From F22 sp963678855 (GTDB taxonomy: Bacteria > Bacteroidota > Bacteroidia > Bacteroidales > Bacteroidaceae): 64,000 bases of DNA. The translations under genes were made by a program, and so were the position numbers. The notes under the pieces were generated by a model. The model saw only the letters and a program-made list of their open reading frames with translations. It made no database searches and had not been told where the DNA came from. Of the stretch, positions 49,528 through 58,269 are shown one piece after another (position 1 is the first letter of the stretch; each line of letters begins with the position of its first letter). The DNA is taken from contig OY787448.1 in the NCBI GenBank assembly GCA_963678855.1, forward strand, positions 1,860,001 to 1,924,000, read 5' to 3'.

Positions 49528-50460
49528 ATGAATAAATTATATACTAAAATGTTGTTGGTAGTCGCAGTCCTTACAGCTGGACTACTGACAAGCTGTGACG
49601 ATGTAGACGATCCAAAAGCTGAAGTGCTTCCTACATCTGCAACTGAAGTTGCAGCACTAAATGGATATACAGAGATTACAATCAAAGACCTGAAGGCTCG
49701 TTTGTCTGCTGGCAATGATAATGTCGCTTTGACTATCGATGAGAAACTATATATCCAAGCACGTGTCAATACAACTGACCGCTATGGTAACTTCTACCGC
49801 TCTTTCTACTGCCAAGATGCAACAGGTGGTATCGAAGTAAAGATCGGTAAGGGTCAACTATATAATATCTACCACTTTGGTCAAACGATTTTTGTTCGTC
49901 TTGATGGCCTTTGCGTAGCACGTTATAATGGTGGTGTATCTATCGGTCTTGCTACAGAAGAAGGTAGCAAATATCCAAATACATGGATTGACCTTCAAAA
50001 TGTGATTGATAGCCATATCTTCCGTGGTAGCTTAAACAGTGATATCCCACTGCAACCAATCCAAATCACAGCAACAAACCAATTGTCTGCAGACTATTAT
50101 GGCATGTTAGTCGATATGCACGGTATCACTTATACTGGTGAGATTGACTATAGCAACTATTACAATGCAGCTGGTGAAAGTATCGTCCTAGATGAACTAG
50201 ATACATGGGGTATTCCTAATGTCTCAGACGATCCAGATCTAAATGCTGGTACTGGTCAACATATCTTCCGCATGGGATCTACAGATTTTGTAGTACGTAC
50301 TAGTGGTTACGCTAGATTCTCAGCTGAAAAGGTGACTGATCGTGTTGCTGTAGATGCTAAGTGTAATATTACTTGCCTATATACAGTCTATCAAAAAGGA
50401 ACGTATGATCCTACATTCCAACTTATTTTGAACAATAGCGAAGATGTAGTCGCTTGGTAA
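49528..50460 (+). CDS. DUF5689-type OB-fold lipoprotein
   Basis: 310-aa lipoprotein (lipobox LLTSC, Cys23, then DDVDD). The mature protein is essentially one DUF5689-like unit: YTEITIKDLKARLSAG, LYIQARVNTTDRYGNFYRSF, YCQDATGGIEVKIGK and VRLDGLCVARYNGGVSIG. In Bacteroidota such genes commonly follow TonB-dependent receptors with a carboxypeptidase-like N-terminal domain, as here. A ligand-binding partner of the receptor is the simplest reading. Confidence 0.8.
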   Translation: MNKLYTKMLLVVAVLTAGLLTSCDDVDDPKAEVLPTSATEVAALNGYTEITIKDLKARLSAGNDNVALTIDEKLYIQARVNTTDRYGNFYRSFYCQDATGGIEVKIGKGQLYNIYHFGQTIFVRLDGLCVARYNGGVSIGLATEEGSKYPNTWIDLQNVIDSHIFRGSLNSDIPLQPIQITATNQLSADYYGMLVDMHGITYTGEIDYSNYYNAAGESIVLDELDTWGIPNVSDDPDLNAGTGQHIFRMGSTDFVVRTSGYARFSAEKVTDRVAVDAKCNITCLYTVYQKGTYDPTFQLILNNSEDVVAW

Positions 50461-50503
50461 TTATATCCGTATTAAAAACTTATAACTAAAAATATCGAAG
50501 ACA

Positions 50504-52633
50504 ATGGAATTAAAAAAAGGTCTTTTCTTCGGCTCACTAGCAGTAGCTATGATGGCCGTGACATCTTGTTCTCAAGATGAAGCAATCGAGTCTACGCTAT
50601 CAAACGAGGCTACATTCTCAACAAGTATTCGTCCTGTACAAACGCGTATCGATGCATGGTCAGGTAGCGAACAAGTAGGTGTGTACATGGTGTCTGGTAG
50701 CAACTTTGCTGCAAGCAACGTAGCTTACGATGTAGCTGCTTCAGGTGATTTGACTGCGTCAGTATCAGGTATCTCTTATCCTGCTACTGGTAACGTGGCA
50801 TTTAAGGCATACTATCCTTACGCTTCTTCTAATGGCGCAACTGTTGCTATCGATTTGACAGATGGTAACACAGCTGACCATGATCTTATTTTTGCTGAAA
50901 CTACAGCTGACTATAATGCAGCGACTACAGATAAAGTACAATTGACATTCCGTCACCAACTAGCTAAGCTTAGCTTGAAAATGGCGAACGGTGATGCGGC
51001 TACTTTCAAAGTAAATGGTTTGTCTTCTGCATCTTTCGATGTCGCTACAGGTGCTGTAACTAACGGTACGGCTACTGCTGATATGACTCCAAACTCAAAC
51101 GGTGATGTTATCGTACTTCCTGGTAAGTCTGTAACAGCTGTAAAGATTACTGCTGGTGGTAAGAACTATACTTGGGATGCATCTAACGTGACTTTCACGA
51201 AGGGTATGCAAACGAAGTATGCTTTGACTATCGAAACTGATGGTACGGTGTCTGCTCAGCTTATCGCTAGCATCGAAGACTGGACTCAAGATGATGGCTC
51301 TAACCCTCAACCAGAAGAAAGCGTAATCGGTAAGATTCGTGATATGTATGTAGATCAAGATGTGATTATCTCTGAGGACATGATTGTGACAGCTTCTGTG
51401 GTATATGTTGATAGAAGCAATGTATATGTTTCAGATGGTGTAAAAGCAATTACTTTATACGACTCTGATTTGCAAGCATTGAATTTGCAAATTGGTGATG
51501 TTGTTACTTTCAATGCTAATGGTGCGTTGTTGAATAACTACAATGGTCTTGTGCAATTGAAGTCAAAGGACGCCTATGATCTAGGTACTGCTGTAGCTAA
51601 AACTGGTGACACAAATGTAATTGCTCCAGTTGAAGTTAGTGCAGCTGATATTGCAAATTATGGTTCTATGTATGTTACTATCAAGAGTGCAACTGCTGCT
51701 GATGACAATACAGCAATATATTTCAATAAGACTGTGAAGTTGACTTCTCCAACTGGTGACTTTACTATTTATGCAAAGAATGTATCAACACTTCCTGTAA
51801 CAGATAAGACTGGTGATATCAATGGTATTGTTGGTTTTTATAATAATAACGCTCAATTATACCTAACAGGTAAGGAAGATATCGCTAACATCGCTGGTGT
51901 TGAGCTTGTAGCGTCTGCGGATTCTAAGTCTATCGCTGCAGAAGGTGGCGTGTCTACTATCACAATCACTACTGAAGCTGCATGGACTGCTGCATTGTCT
52001 GATAACACTGCTAATGCAACTTTGGATGTTAACTCTGGTACAGGTAACGGTACTATTAAAGTAACTCTTCCAGAGAATACAGAAACAACTGCTAAAGCTG
52101 TTAAAGTAACGATCTCTGCTACTGATGCTGTTGATCAGGTAATTACTATCAATCAAACTGCTAAATCTGATGGTAGCACTACTGGTGATTTTGACAATTC
52201 AGATTTAACTAGCAATGTGACAATTGATGAAACATTGTTTACAGCCAGCTACAAGTTCTACTTTAATCAATATGTCAATGATATGCCTGGTGAGTATGTC
52301 AAAGTGTCATCTAGCAAAGAAAAGGGGTACGCTGATTTGGTGGTTCCTGCTGGAAAGACTCGTATGCGTATTCTATTTATTCCTTGGGATGGAGAAGCTC
52401 CTGGCGTTGTTGTAGGTGATAAAGGCACTGTTCAGTTGTACACAGGTGATGATACAAGCAATGCGTGTGGTGCAGGTAGTGCAGCAGTAAATATGGACTC
52501 TTTTGCTGCGGTTGAAGGTGAAACAATGTTGACGTGTGATGTTACTGGTGGTGAAACAATACATATCTCAGTGACAGAAGCGACTCCAAAAGCAGATGCT
52601 CGTTTTGTCATGTTCGGTATCCAATTCAAGTAA
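50504..52633 (+). CDS. Surface lipoprotein: fimbrillin-like, OB-fold, BACON and C-terminal beta domain
   Basis: 709-aa lipoprotein (lipobox AVTSC, Cys22, then SQDEAIE). Fimbrillin/Mfa-like domain (about 30-265; TRIDAWSGSEQVGVYMV, AFKAYYPY, LTFRHQLAKLSLKM), one OB-fold domain (about 275-460), a BACON-like domain (465-555; STITITTEAAWTAAL) and a C-terminal beta module (560-709) of unknown type. Its fimbrillin-like part is clearly paralogous to those of the next two genes. No enzyme motif. Likely a surface stalk or adhesin carrying a nucleic-acid- or glycan-binding OB domain (inference). Confidence 0.78.
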   Translation: MELKKGLFFGSLAVAMMAVTSCSQDEAIESTLSNEATFSTSIRPVQTRIDAWSGSEQVGVYMVSGSNFAASNVAYDVAASGDLTASVSGISYPATGNVAFKAYYPYASSNGATVAIDLTDGNTADHDLIFAETTADYNAATTDKVQLTFRHQLAKLSLKMANGDAATFKVNGLSSASFDVATGAVTNGTATADMTPNSNGDVIVLPGKSVTAVKITAGGKNYTWDASNVTFTKGMQTKYALTIETDGTVSAQLIASIEDWTQDDGSNPQPEESVIGKIRDMYVDQDVIISEDMIVTASVVYVDRSNVYVSDGVKAITLYDSDLQALNLQIGDVVTFNANGALLNNYNGLVQLKSKDAYDLGTAVAKTGDTNVIAPVEVSAADIANYGSMYVTIKSATAADDNTAIYFNKTVKLTSPTGDFTIYAKNVSTLPVTDKTGDINGIVGFYNNNAQLYLTGKEDIANIAGVELVASADSKSIAAEGGVSTITITTEAAWTAALSDNTANATLDVNSGTGNGTIKVTLPENTETTAKAVKVTISATDAVDQVITINQTAKSDGSTTGDFDNSDLTSNVTIDETLFTASYKFYFNQYVNDMPGEYVKVSSSKEKGYADLVVPAGKTRMRILFIPWDGEAPGVVVGDKGTVQLYTGDDTSNACGAGSAAVNMDSFAAVEGETMLTCDVTGGETIHISVTEATPKADARFVMFGIQFK

Positions 52634-52683
52634 TCAAATACTGAATCAATTATCCCAATCTAATAATAAATTATTCAAGTCGA

Positions 52684-55635
52684 ATGAAATTACAAAACAC
52701 AATTTTAGCTTCTGCATTGGCAGTGCTAGCATTGTCTTCATGTGGAAAAGACAATGAGTTTGATGGCCATGTGGAGCCATCAAACGCAATTGAGTTTACA
52801 TCATCTATCGCAGGTGGTGATGCAGAGACTCGCTTAGACGGTACGTCATGGGCGGGTGGTGAAGCAGTAGGTGTCTTTATGTTAGATGCTTCTACATCTG
52901 CATTCACTATTTCTGATAATGGAGCAAACAAGGAGTATGTTGGTCAAGAAAATGGTGGCCTAACTCCTAAGGGCAGTGCGCTTACATTCCCTTCTGATAA
53001 TTCAGAAGTACGTTTTGTGGCTTACTACCCATACCAAAAATCAGCAGATGCTGGTACATATACTATTGACCTGTCTAAGGAAGGTGATAACGATCTACTT
53101 TTTGCTTCAGCACCAACTGCTTACAACGCGGTTTCTGAAGGTAAAGTAAGTCTTGCATTCGCTCACAAGTTGTCTAAGATGCAGTTGACACTTGCTACTG
53201 ACATCACTGGTGAACCAATTGATGCGTCTAAAGTAACAATGCGTGCTGAGATGCGTACTGCTGGTACATTCTCTTTGAAAACTCAAGCGGGTGAGCTAAC
53301 TATTGGTGAAGCCGTTAAGGAAGTGGCTGTGCCAGTTGTTGCTGTAAGTGGTAAGGCAGTTGGTTCTGTAATCGTATTCCCTACTGTACAAGCATCTAAT
53401 GGTACAAGCACAACTACTTTGAACAGTGTATCTAAGCTTATCTTCGATGTAGATGGCAAAGAGTATATCTGTGATGATGCGACAATGCTTGAAAACCTTA
53501 TGTCAAACAACCAATACAACTACGATGTAGTGCTTTCAGAAGATGCTAAAGCTATCGTTTCTTTGACATCTACTATCCAAGCTTGGGCTGTCGTTGATAA
53601 GGGTTCTTTGATAGCTACTCCAACAGATGGTGATGATTCTGGTAATCAAGGTGGTAATCAAGGTGAAAACCTAGGTAACGTCACTGAAGCTCGTGCTTTG
53701 ATTACAAGTACAGATGAAGTTGAAGTAACTGAAGATTTCGTACTTCGCGGTTCTGTAATCAGTAAGTCTAAAGCAGTTGCTAACCCAGCAGTTGTTATTT
53801 CTGATGGTAAAGCAGGTATCCTATTGTATGGTACTGATGGTGCTGGTCTATCTGTAGGTGATGAAGTAACTGTACCTTTGAAGGGTTCATTTGCTCAAAA
53901 CTACAACGGTCTACTTGAATTCAAGTCTAAGCAAGAAGGTGCTTTCCAATTTGTCTTTACTAAGGTTGGTACAAGAGAAATCGCTCCAATCAAGGTAACA
54001 AACGTGGCTGATCTTGCTAACTACATCAGTATGTTGGTAACTCTTGATAATGTATCTGTTAAGTCTGATGAAACAGCTACTACTTGGGAAGGTATCACAG
54101 AAGAAGGTAAGCAATACCCTAATGGTAAGGTTCACTTGATGGTTGGTAGTCAAGAAGTACTTGCTAAGCACAACTACAATGCTCCTTTCTATAAGAATGC
54201 CCTTCCTACAGGTACTGGTACAGTGACTGCTATCGTTGGTTATTACAAAGATGCAGCACAACTTGCATTCCGTTCTGAAGCTGACTTTGCTGGTATGAAT
54301 GGTACTGGTGGTGATACTGGCAATACAGGTGACGAAAACCTAGGTAATGTGACTGAAGCTCGTGCATTGGTTACTAGTACAGATGAGGTTGAAGTAACAG
54401 CAGATTTCACGCTTCGTGGTTCTGTAATCAGCAAATCTAAAGCTGTAGCTAACCCAGCAGTTGTTATTTCTGATGGTAAAGCAGGTATCCTATTGTATGG
54501 TACTGATGGTGCTGGTCTAACTGTAGGTGATGAAGTAACTGTTCCTTTGAAGGGCTCATTTGCTCAAAACTACAATGGTCTTCTTGAGTTCAAGTCTAAG
54601 AAAGATGGCCCATTCCAATTTGTCTTCACAAAAGTTGGTACAAGAGAAATCGCTCCAATCAAGGTAACAAACGTGGCTGATCTTGCTAACTACATCAGTA
54701 TGTTGGTAACTCTTGATAATGTGTCTGTTAAGTCTGATGAAACAGCTACAACTTGGGAAGGTATCACAGAAGAAGGTAAGCAATATCCTAATGGAAAGGT
54801 TCACTTGATGGTTGGTAACCAAGAGGTACTTGCTAAGCACAATTACAATGCTCCTTTCTATAAGAATGCACTTCCTACAGGTACTGGTACAGTAACTGCA
54901 ATTGTAGGTTATTATAAAGATGCTGCTCAACTAGCGTTCCGTTCTGAGGCTGACTTCGCTGGTATGAATGGTACTGGTGGTGATACAGGCAATACTGGTG
55001 GCGATACAGGTAACACGGGTGGTGACACTGGTAATACTGGTGGTGATACTGGTAATACTGGCGGTGACACAGGTAGTACTTCAGATGTCGTAACTTTCCC
55101 TGTTACATTTGACTTCACTGCTGATGCATCTAATGGTTCAGGTGTGTATCCTGGTTCAGGTGCTAACAGCATTGCTACACTTAAAACATATGGTGCTGCT
55201 GCATTTACATATACTCCAGGTACTACCTTCCCTGGTTATATCGTAGCTAAAGGCTTTACAGCAGATTCAGGTTGGGACTTCACTCTTCCAGTTAAAAACC
55301 TTGCAGCAGGTGCAAAAGTTAATTTCGTAGGTACAATGAAGAGCTCAAACACTGCTCCAGGTAAGTACGAAATCAAGTATAGTGTTGATGGAGGTACAAA
55401 CTTTGTATCAACATCTACAATCATTGAGCTAGCTGGTACTAAAGATTACCATAAAATCAATGAAGATATTACTATTGCTGAAGGTTTAGCTTCAGGTAAT
55501 TTGATTATCCGTTTTGCTGTTTCTGGAACTATTTGTGCTGGTCGTGTAGCTGATTCAACATATAAAACAGAAAACTTTGTTGAAACAGGTACTAACCGTT
55601 GGGCTGATGGCGCGGTTACGATTTCTCTAAAATAA
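52684..55635 (+). CDS. Surface lipoprotein with duplicated OB-fold module and repeat linker
   Basis: 983-aa lipoprotein (lipobox LSSC, Cys20, then GKDNEFDG). Fimbrillin/Mfa-like domain (about 30-310; ETRLDGTSWAGGEAVGVFML), then two nearly identical OB-fold modules of 223 aa (about 328-550 and 551-773) differing at roughly eight residues, a linker of about five GGDTGNT heptads (763-798) and a C-terminal beta-sandwich-like domain (800-983; VTFPVTFDFTADASNG). No catalytic motif. The repeats suggest recent duplication, possibly to raise avidity for a ligand. Gap to the previous gene is 50 bases. Confidence 0.78.
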   Translation: MKLQNTILASALAVLALSSCGKDNEFDGHVEPSNAIEFTSSIAGGDAETRLDGTSWAGGEAVGVFMLDASTSAFTISDNGANKEYVGQENGGLTPKGSALTFPSDNSEVRFVAYYPYQKSADAGTYTIDLSKEGDNDLLFASAPTAYNAVSEGKVSLAFAHKLSKMQLTLATDITGEPIDASKVTMRAEMRTAGTFSLKTQAGELTIGEAVKEVAVPVVAVSGKAVGSVIVFPTVQASNGTSTTTLNSVSKLIFDVDGKEYICDDATMLENLMSNNQYNYDVVLSEDAKAIVSLTSTIQAWAVVDKGSLIATPTDGDDSGNQGGNQGENLGNVTEARALITSTDEVEVTEDFVLRGSVISKSKAVANPAVVISDGKAGILLYGTDGAGLSVGDEVTVPLKGSFAQNYNGLLEFKSKQEGAFQFVFTKVGTREIAPIKVTNVADLANYISMLVTLDNVSVKSDETATTWEGITEEGKQYPNGKVHLMVGSQEVLAKHNYNAPFYKNALPTGTGTVTAIVGYYKDAAQLAFRSEADFAGMNGTGGDTGNTGDENLGNVTEARALVTSTDEVEVTADFTLRGSVISKSKAVANPAVVISDGKAGILLYGTDGAGLTVGDEVTVPLKGSFAQNYNGLLEFKSKKDGPFQFVFTKVGTREIAPIKVTNVADLANYISMLVTLDNVSVKSDETATTWEGITEEGKQYPNGKVHLMVGNQEVLAKHNYNAPFYKNALPTGTGTVTAIVGYYKDAAQLAFRSEADFAGMNGTGGDTGNTGGDTGNTGGDTGNTGGDTGNTGGDTGSTSDVVTFPVTFDFTADASNGSGVYPGSGANSIATLKTYGAAAFTYTPGTTFPGYIVAKGFTADSGWDFTLPVKNLAAGAKVNFVGTMKSSNTAPGKYEIKYSVDGGTNFVSTSTIIELAGTKDYHKINEDITIAEGLASGNLIIRFAVSGTICAGRVADSTYKTENFVETGTNRWADGAVTISLK
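53665..54333 (+). repeat. In-gene OB-module repeat, copy 1
   Basis: 669-base unit within the lipoprotein gene at 52684, starting at codons ENLGNVTEARAL. Copy 2 follows head to tail at the same length and frame. Several blocks are identical at DNA level, with scattered silent changes elsewhere. Confidence 0.9.
54334..55002 (+). repeat. In-gene OB-module repeat, copy 2
   Basis: Second 669-base unit, about eight amino-acid differences from copy 1 (for example ALVTS for ALITS, KKDGPF for KQEGAF). It runs into the heptad linker. Confidence 0.9.
54970..55080 (+). repeat. 21-base linker repeat encoding GGDTGNT heptads
   Basis: About five copies of a 21-base unit (GGTGGTGATACTGGTAATAC type, with silent variants) encode a flexible Gly/Thr/Asp linker. 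A shorter related run occurs in the next gene at about 57255-57303. Confidence 0.85.
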
Positions 55636-55661
55636 GCATAAAGCTAAAATAGAACTCATAA

Positions 55662-55692
55662 GGCTCCAGAAGGAGTTGATTCTTCTGGGGCC
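55662..55692 (+). terminator. Hairpin after duplicated-module lipoprotein gene
   Basis: Arms GGCTCCAGAAG and CTTCTGGGGCC with a 9-base loop in the 147-base gap. Only a weak pyrimidine tail (TACCTCTT) follows, so it may be a partial terminator that lowers expression of the nuclease gene downstream. Confidence 0.5.
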
Positions 55693-55782
55693 TACCTCTT
55701 AACCTAACCTTATAAACTTAGTACTCGAGTGAGAGTGTACTTACATGTCTCTTGTAGTAACTTATTATAGATAAGCAACAAT

Positions 55783-58158
55783 ATGATGAATATCAAACAA
55801 CTATCGTTCTTTACTCTAGCAGCAGCACTAAGCTTCACTGCTTGTTCAGAACAAAATGACTTTGACGAGTATTCTGCAAACGCTGTGCAGCTTACCGCAA
55901 CAATCGAACAACCACAAACTCGCCTAGACGCATGGTCAGGTAGTGAGAAAGTGGGGGTTTTCATGCTTGACGCATCAAAATCTGGTATGGATGCTGTGCT
56001 TAGTACATCAAGCAATGTAGCATACAAGACTGCCGCAGATGGTAGCCTATCACCAGTATCTTCTGTATTGAATTATCCTGGTGATAAATCTGTACAATTC
56101 TGCGCTTACTATCCATATAGCGCTTCTTTGACTGGAGAGAATTATGCAATCAATTTGGGTAATAGCTCAGTTGATGCAGACTTACTATATGCAAAAACAA
56201 CTGAAGCGGTTGATGCTAGCAATAAGTCGGCAGTCGCTTTGACGTTCAAGCACCAACTGTCTATGTTGACTCTTAAGATTCAAAGTGCACCTGCATCTTT
56301 GGAAGGAGCAACAATTGCTGTGACAAGTAAAAGCAAGACGACTTTCAACCTAGCTACAGGTACACTAGCTGCTCCACAGGCCGATGAGGCTACTCGTGAG
56401 ATGGCTATGACTGCATCTGCAAGCCTTGCTACTGGTAAGCTTATCGTGCTTCCTGGTAAGACTGTCTCAGCTGCTAAGATTACTATCGCTGGTAAAACTT
56501 ACGCAGTAGATGCAAGCCAAATCGAAACTGCGGCTGGTCAAGATGCTCAATACAATGTAACTATCGCTCAAGATGGTACTGTAACAGTGAAGTTGGCGAC
56601 TACTATCGATGGATGGAATGTAGAAAACGGAACTGGTACAGCTACTCCTGCGGATGGTGGTAATACAGATCCAGAACCAGATACATTCGATTATATTAGC
56701 TCAACGACCACTCCTATTGCAACAGCTGTAGCTGGTGCAACGCAAGCTGGTGAAGATTTTACTTGTAGAGGTGTTGTGGTAGCTTTGGGTACTCAATCAT
56801 ATATCCTACGTGATAATTCTGGTGTGATCTACGTATATGCTTCGACTACACCATCTGTACAACTAGGTGATATCGTAGAAGTAGGAGGTCCAGTAAAACT
56901 ATATTATGACCTAGTAGAATATTACAAGCCAGCCTATACAGTTGAAGGTACATACTCTGTAACTTATCCAGCAGCTGTAGAGTATGAAGCTCCACAGATG
57001 ACTAGTTATGTCGAAAATATTGTGACAGAGTTTGTCACATATACTGGTACATTGGTTCAGGATGGAGACTACTATAATATCACTATACCTGGTACAGATA
57101 TAAAGGCTAGTTTACGTTATCCACTAGATGGTGCTGTGAACTCTTCTCTTATTGGTAAGGAAGTCAAGGTATATGGTTATACAGTAGGTACAAATAGTGG
57201 GCATGATAAAGTATATACTTTGATGACCTCTATCGAAGCTACTGGTAACGATTCTGGCAATACTGGTGGTGATACTGGTGGTGACACAGGTGGTGACTCT
57301 GGTGCTACACCAACTGACCCTAATGATACTGCTATTCCTTATGCATCTTTCTGGGATTGTCCAGCATTCTCTGCGGCTAGCGGGGCTACAGTACAAAGCG
57401 GTAACGAAACTTTCGGTAGCAGTAAGTACTACAAGATTAAAGTGAACAATGACCAAACTTACGTGGCACACACGACTATCGAAAGTAGTCAAGTACAACG
57501 TAACTACGAGTTCTTGTTTGATAAAACAAAGAAAGTAGCTCTTTGGTTGGCTTATCCTATGCATGGTGATAAGTGGGGTGATAACAACTCTGGCCGTACG
57601 AACTCATGGAACTATGACCCAGCGATTGATACGCAATATCAACCAAACTTGAACAGATCATATGATCCTGGTTATGACCGTGGACACCAAATGGCATCAA
57701 GCGACCGTCAAAATAGCCGTAATGCGAATAAGCAAACATTCTATTTCACAAACATGACTCCTCAGGTGTCTAGCTTGAACCAAGGCGAATGGGTACAACT
57801 TGAGCAATATGTTCAAAACAATACTCGTAGCATGACTGGCAATGATACTGTGTATGTAGTAACAGGACCTCTTTTCGAAAGAAATATTGGTACAGCAGAA
57901 GATGGTGCGGGCAATGATTGTCCACTTCCTACTGGTTACTATAAGACTATCGTGAAGGCTCACTTCAGTAGCAAGGGTGTAGTAAGCAAGGTAGAAGGTT
58001 GCGCATTCTACTTCCCAACTTCAGGCTGGAGCAGTTGGGAGTCTTCTAAGACTACTATCGATGATATCGAGTCTAAGACTGGTTTTGATTTCTATACGAA
58101 CTTTCCAGATGAGTTGATTGAAGCAGCTGAAAAAACTGATAGCTATTACTTCTTGTAA
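55783..58158 (+). CDS. Surface lipoprotein nuclease: fimbrillin-like, OB-fold, DNA/RNA non-specific endonuclease
   Basis: 791-aa lipoprotein (lipobox FTAC, Cys21, then SEQNDFDE). Fimbrillin/Mfa-like domain (about 30-285), one OB-fold domain (about 300-490; EDFTCRGVVVALGTQSYILR), a Gly/Asp/Thr linker (about 492-507), and a C-terminal NUC1-type endonuclease (515-791). The nuclease has the catalytic DRGH at 632-635 (YDRGHQMASSDRQNS) and the metal-site Asn region QTFYFTNMTPQ. This family cuts DNA and RNA non-specifically with a metal ion. The architecture puts a nuclease on the cell surface behind a fimbrial-like stalk. Domain calls are firm; surface location is inferred. Confidence 0.88.
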   Translation: MMNIKQLSFFTLAAALSFTACSEQNDFDEYSANAVQLTATIEQPQTRLDAWSGSEKVGVFMLDASKSGMDAVLSTSSNVAYKTAADGSLSPVSSVLNYPGDKSVQFCAYYPYSASLTGENYAINLGNSSVDADLLYAKTTEAVDASNKSAVALTFKHQLSMLTLKIQSAPASLEGATIAVTSKSKTTFNLATGTLAAPQADEATREMAMTASASLATGKLIVLPGKTVSAAKITIAGKTYAVDASQIETAAGQDAQYNVTIAQDGTVTVKLATTIDGWNVENGTGTATPADGGNTDPEPDTFDYISSTTTPIATAVAGATQAGEDFTCRGVVVALGTQSYILRDNSGVIYVYASTTPSVQLGDIVEVGGPVKLYYDLVEYYKPAYTVEGTYSVTYPAAVEYEAPQMTSYVENIVTEFVTYTGTLVQDGDYYNITIPGTDIKASLRYPLDGAVNSSLIGKEVKVYGYTVGTNSGHDKVYTLMTSIEATGNDSGNTGGDTGGDTGGDSGATPTDPNDTAIPYASFWDCPAFSAASGATVQSGNETFGSSKYYKIKVNNDQTYVAHTTIESSQVQRNYEFLFDKTKKVALWLAYPMHGDKWGDNNSGRTNSWNYDPAIDTQYQPNLNRSYDPGYDRGHQMASSDRQNSRNANKQTFYFTNMTPQVSSLNQGEWVQLEQYVQNNTRSMTGNDTVYVVTGPLFERNIGTAEDGAGNDCPLPTGYYKTIVKAHFSSKGVVSKVEGCAFYFPTSGWSSWESSKTTIDDIESKTGFDFYTNFPDELIEAAEKTDSYYFL

Positions 58159-58186
58159 AGCTAGTGTTTAAACAGTATATAAGACT

Positions 58187-58236
58187 ACTTGCAGTAGACT
58201 GATTTCAAACGAAACAGACTACTGCAAGTTTAGTCA
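58187..58236 (+). terminator. Terminator after nuclease lipoprotein gene
   Basis: 11-bp perfect stem (ACTTGCAGTAG / CTACTGCAAGT) with a 21-base loop, then TTAGTCATTT. A moderate terminator. Confidence 0.55.
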
Positions 58237-58269
58237 TTTAAATGATAAATCTAATTAATACTATAGATT

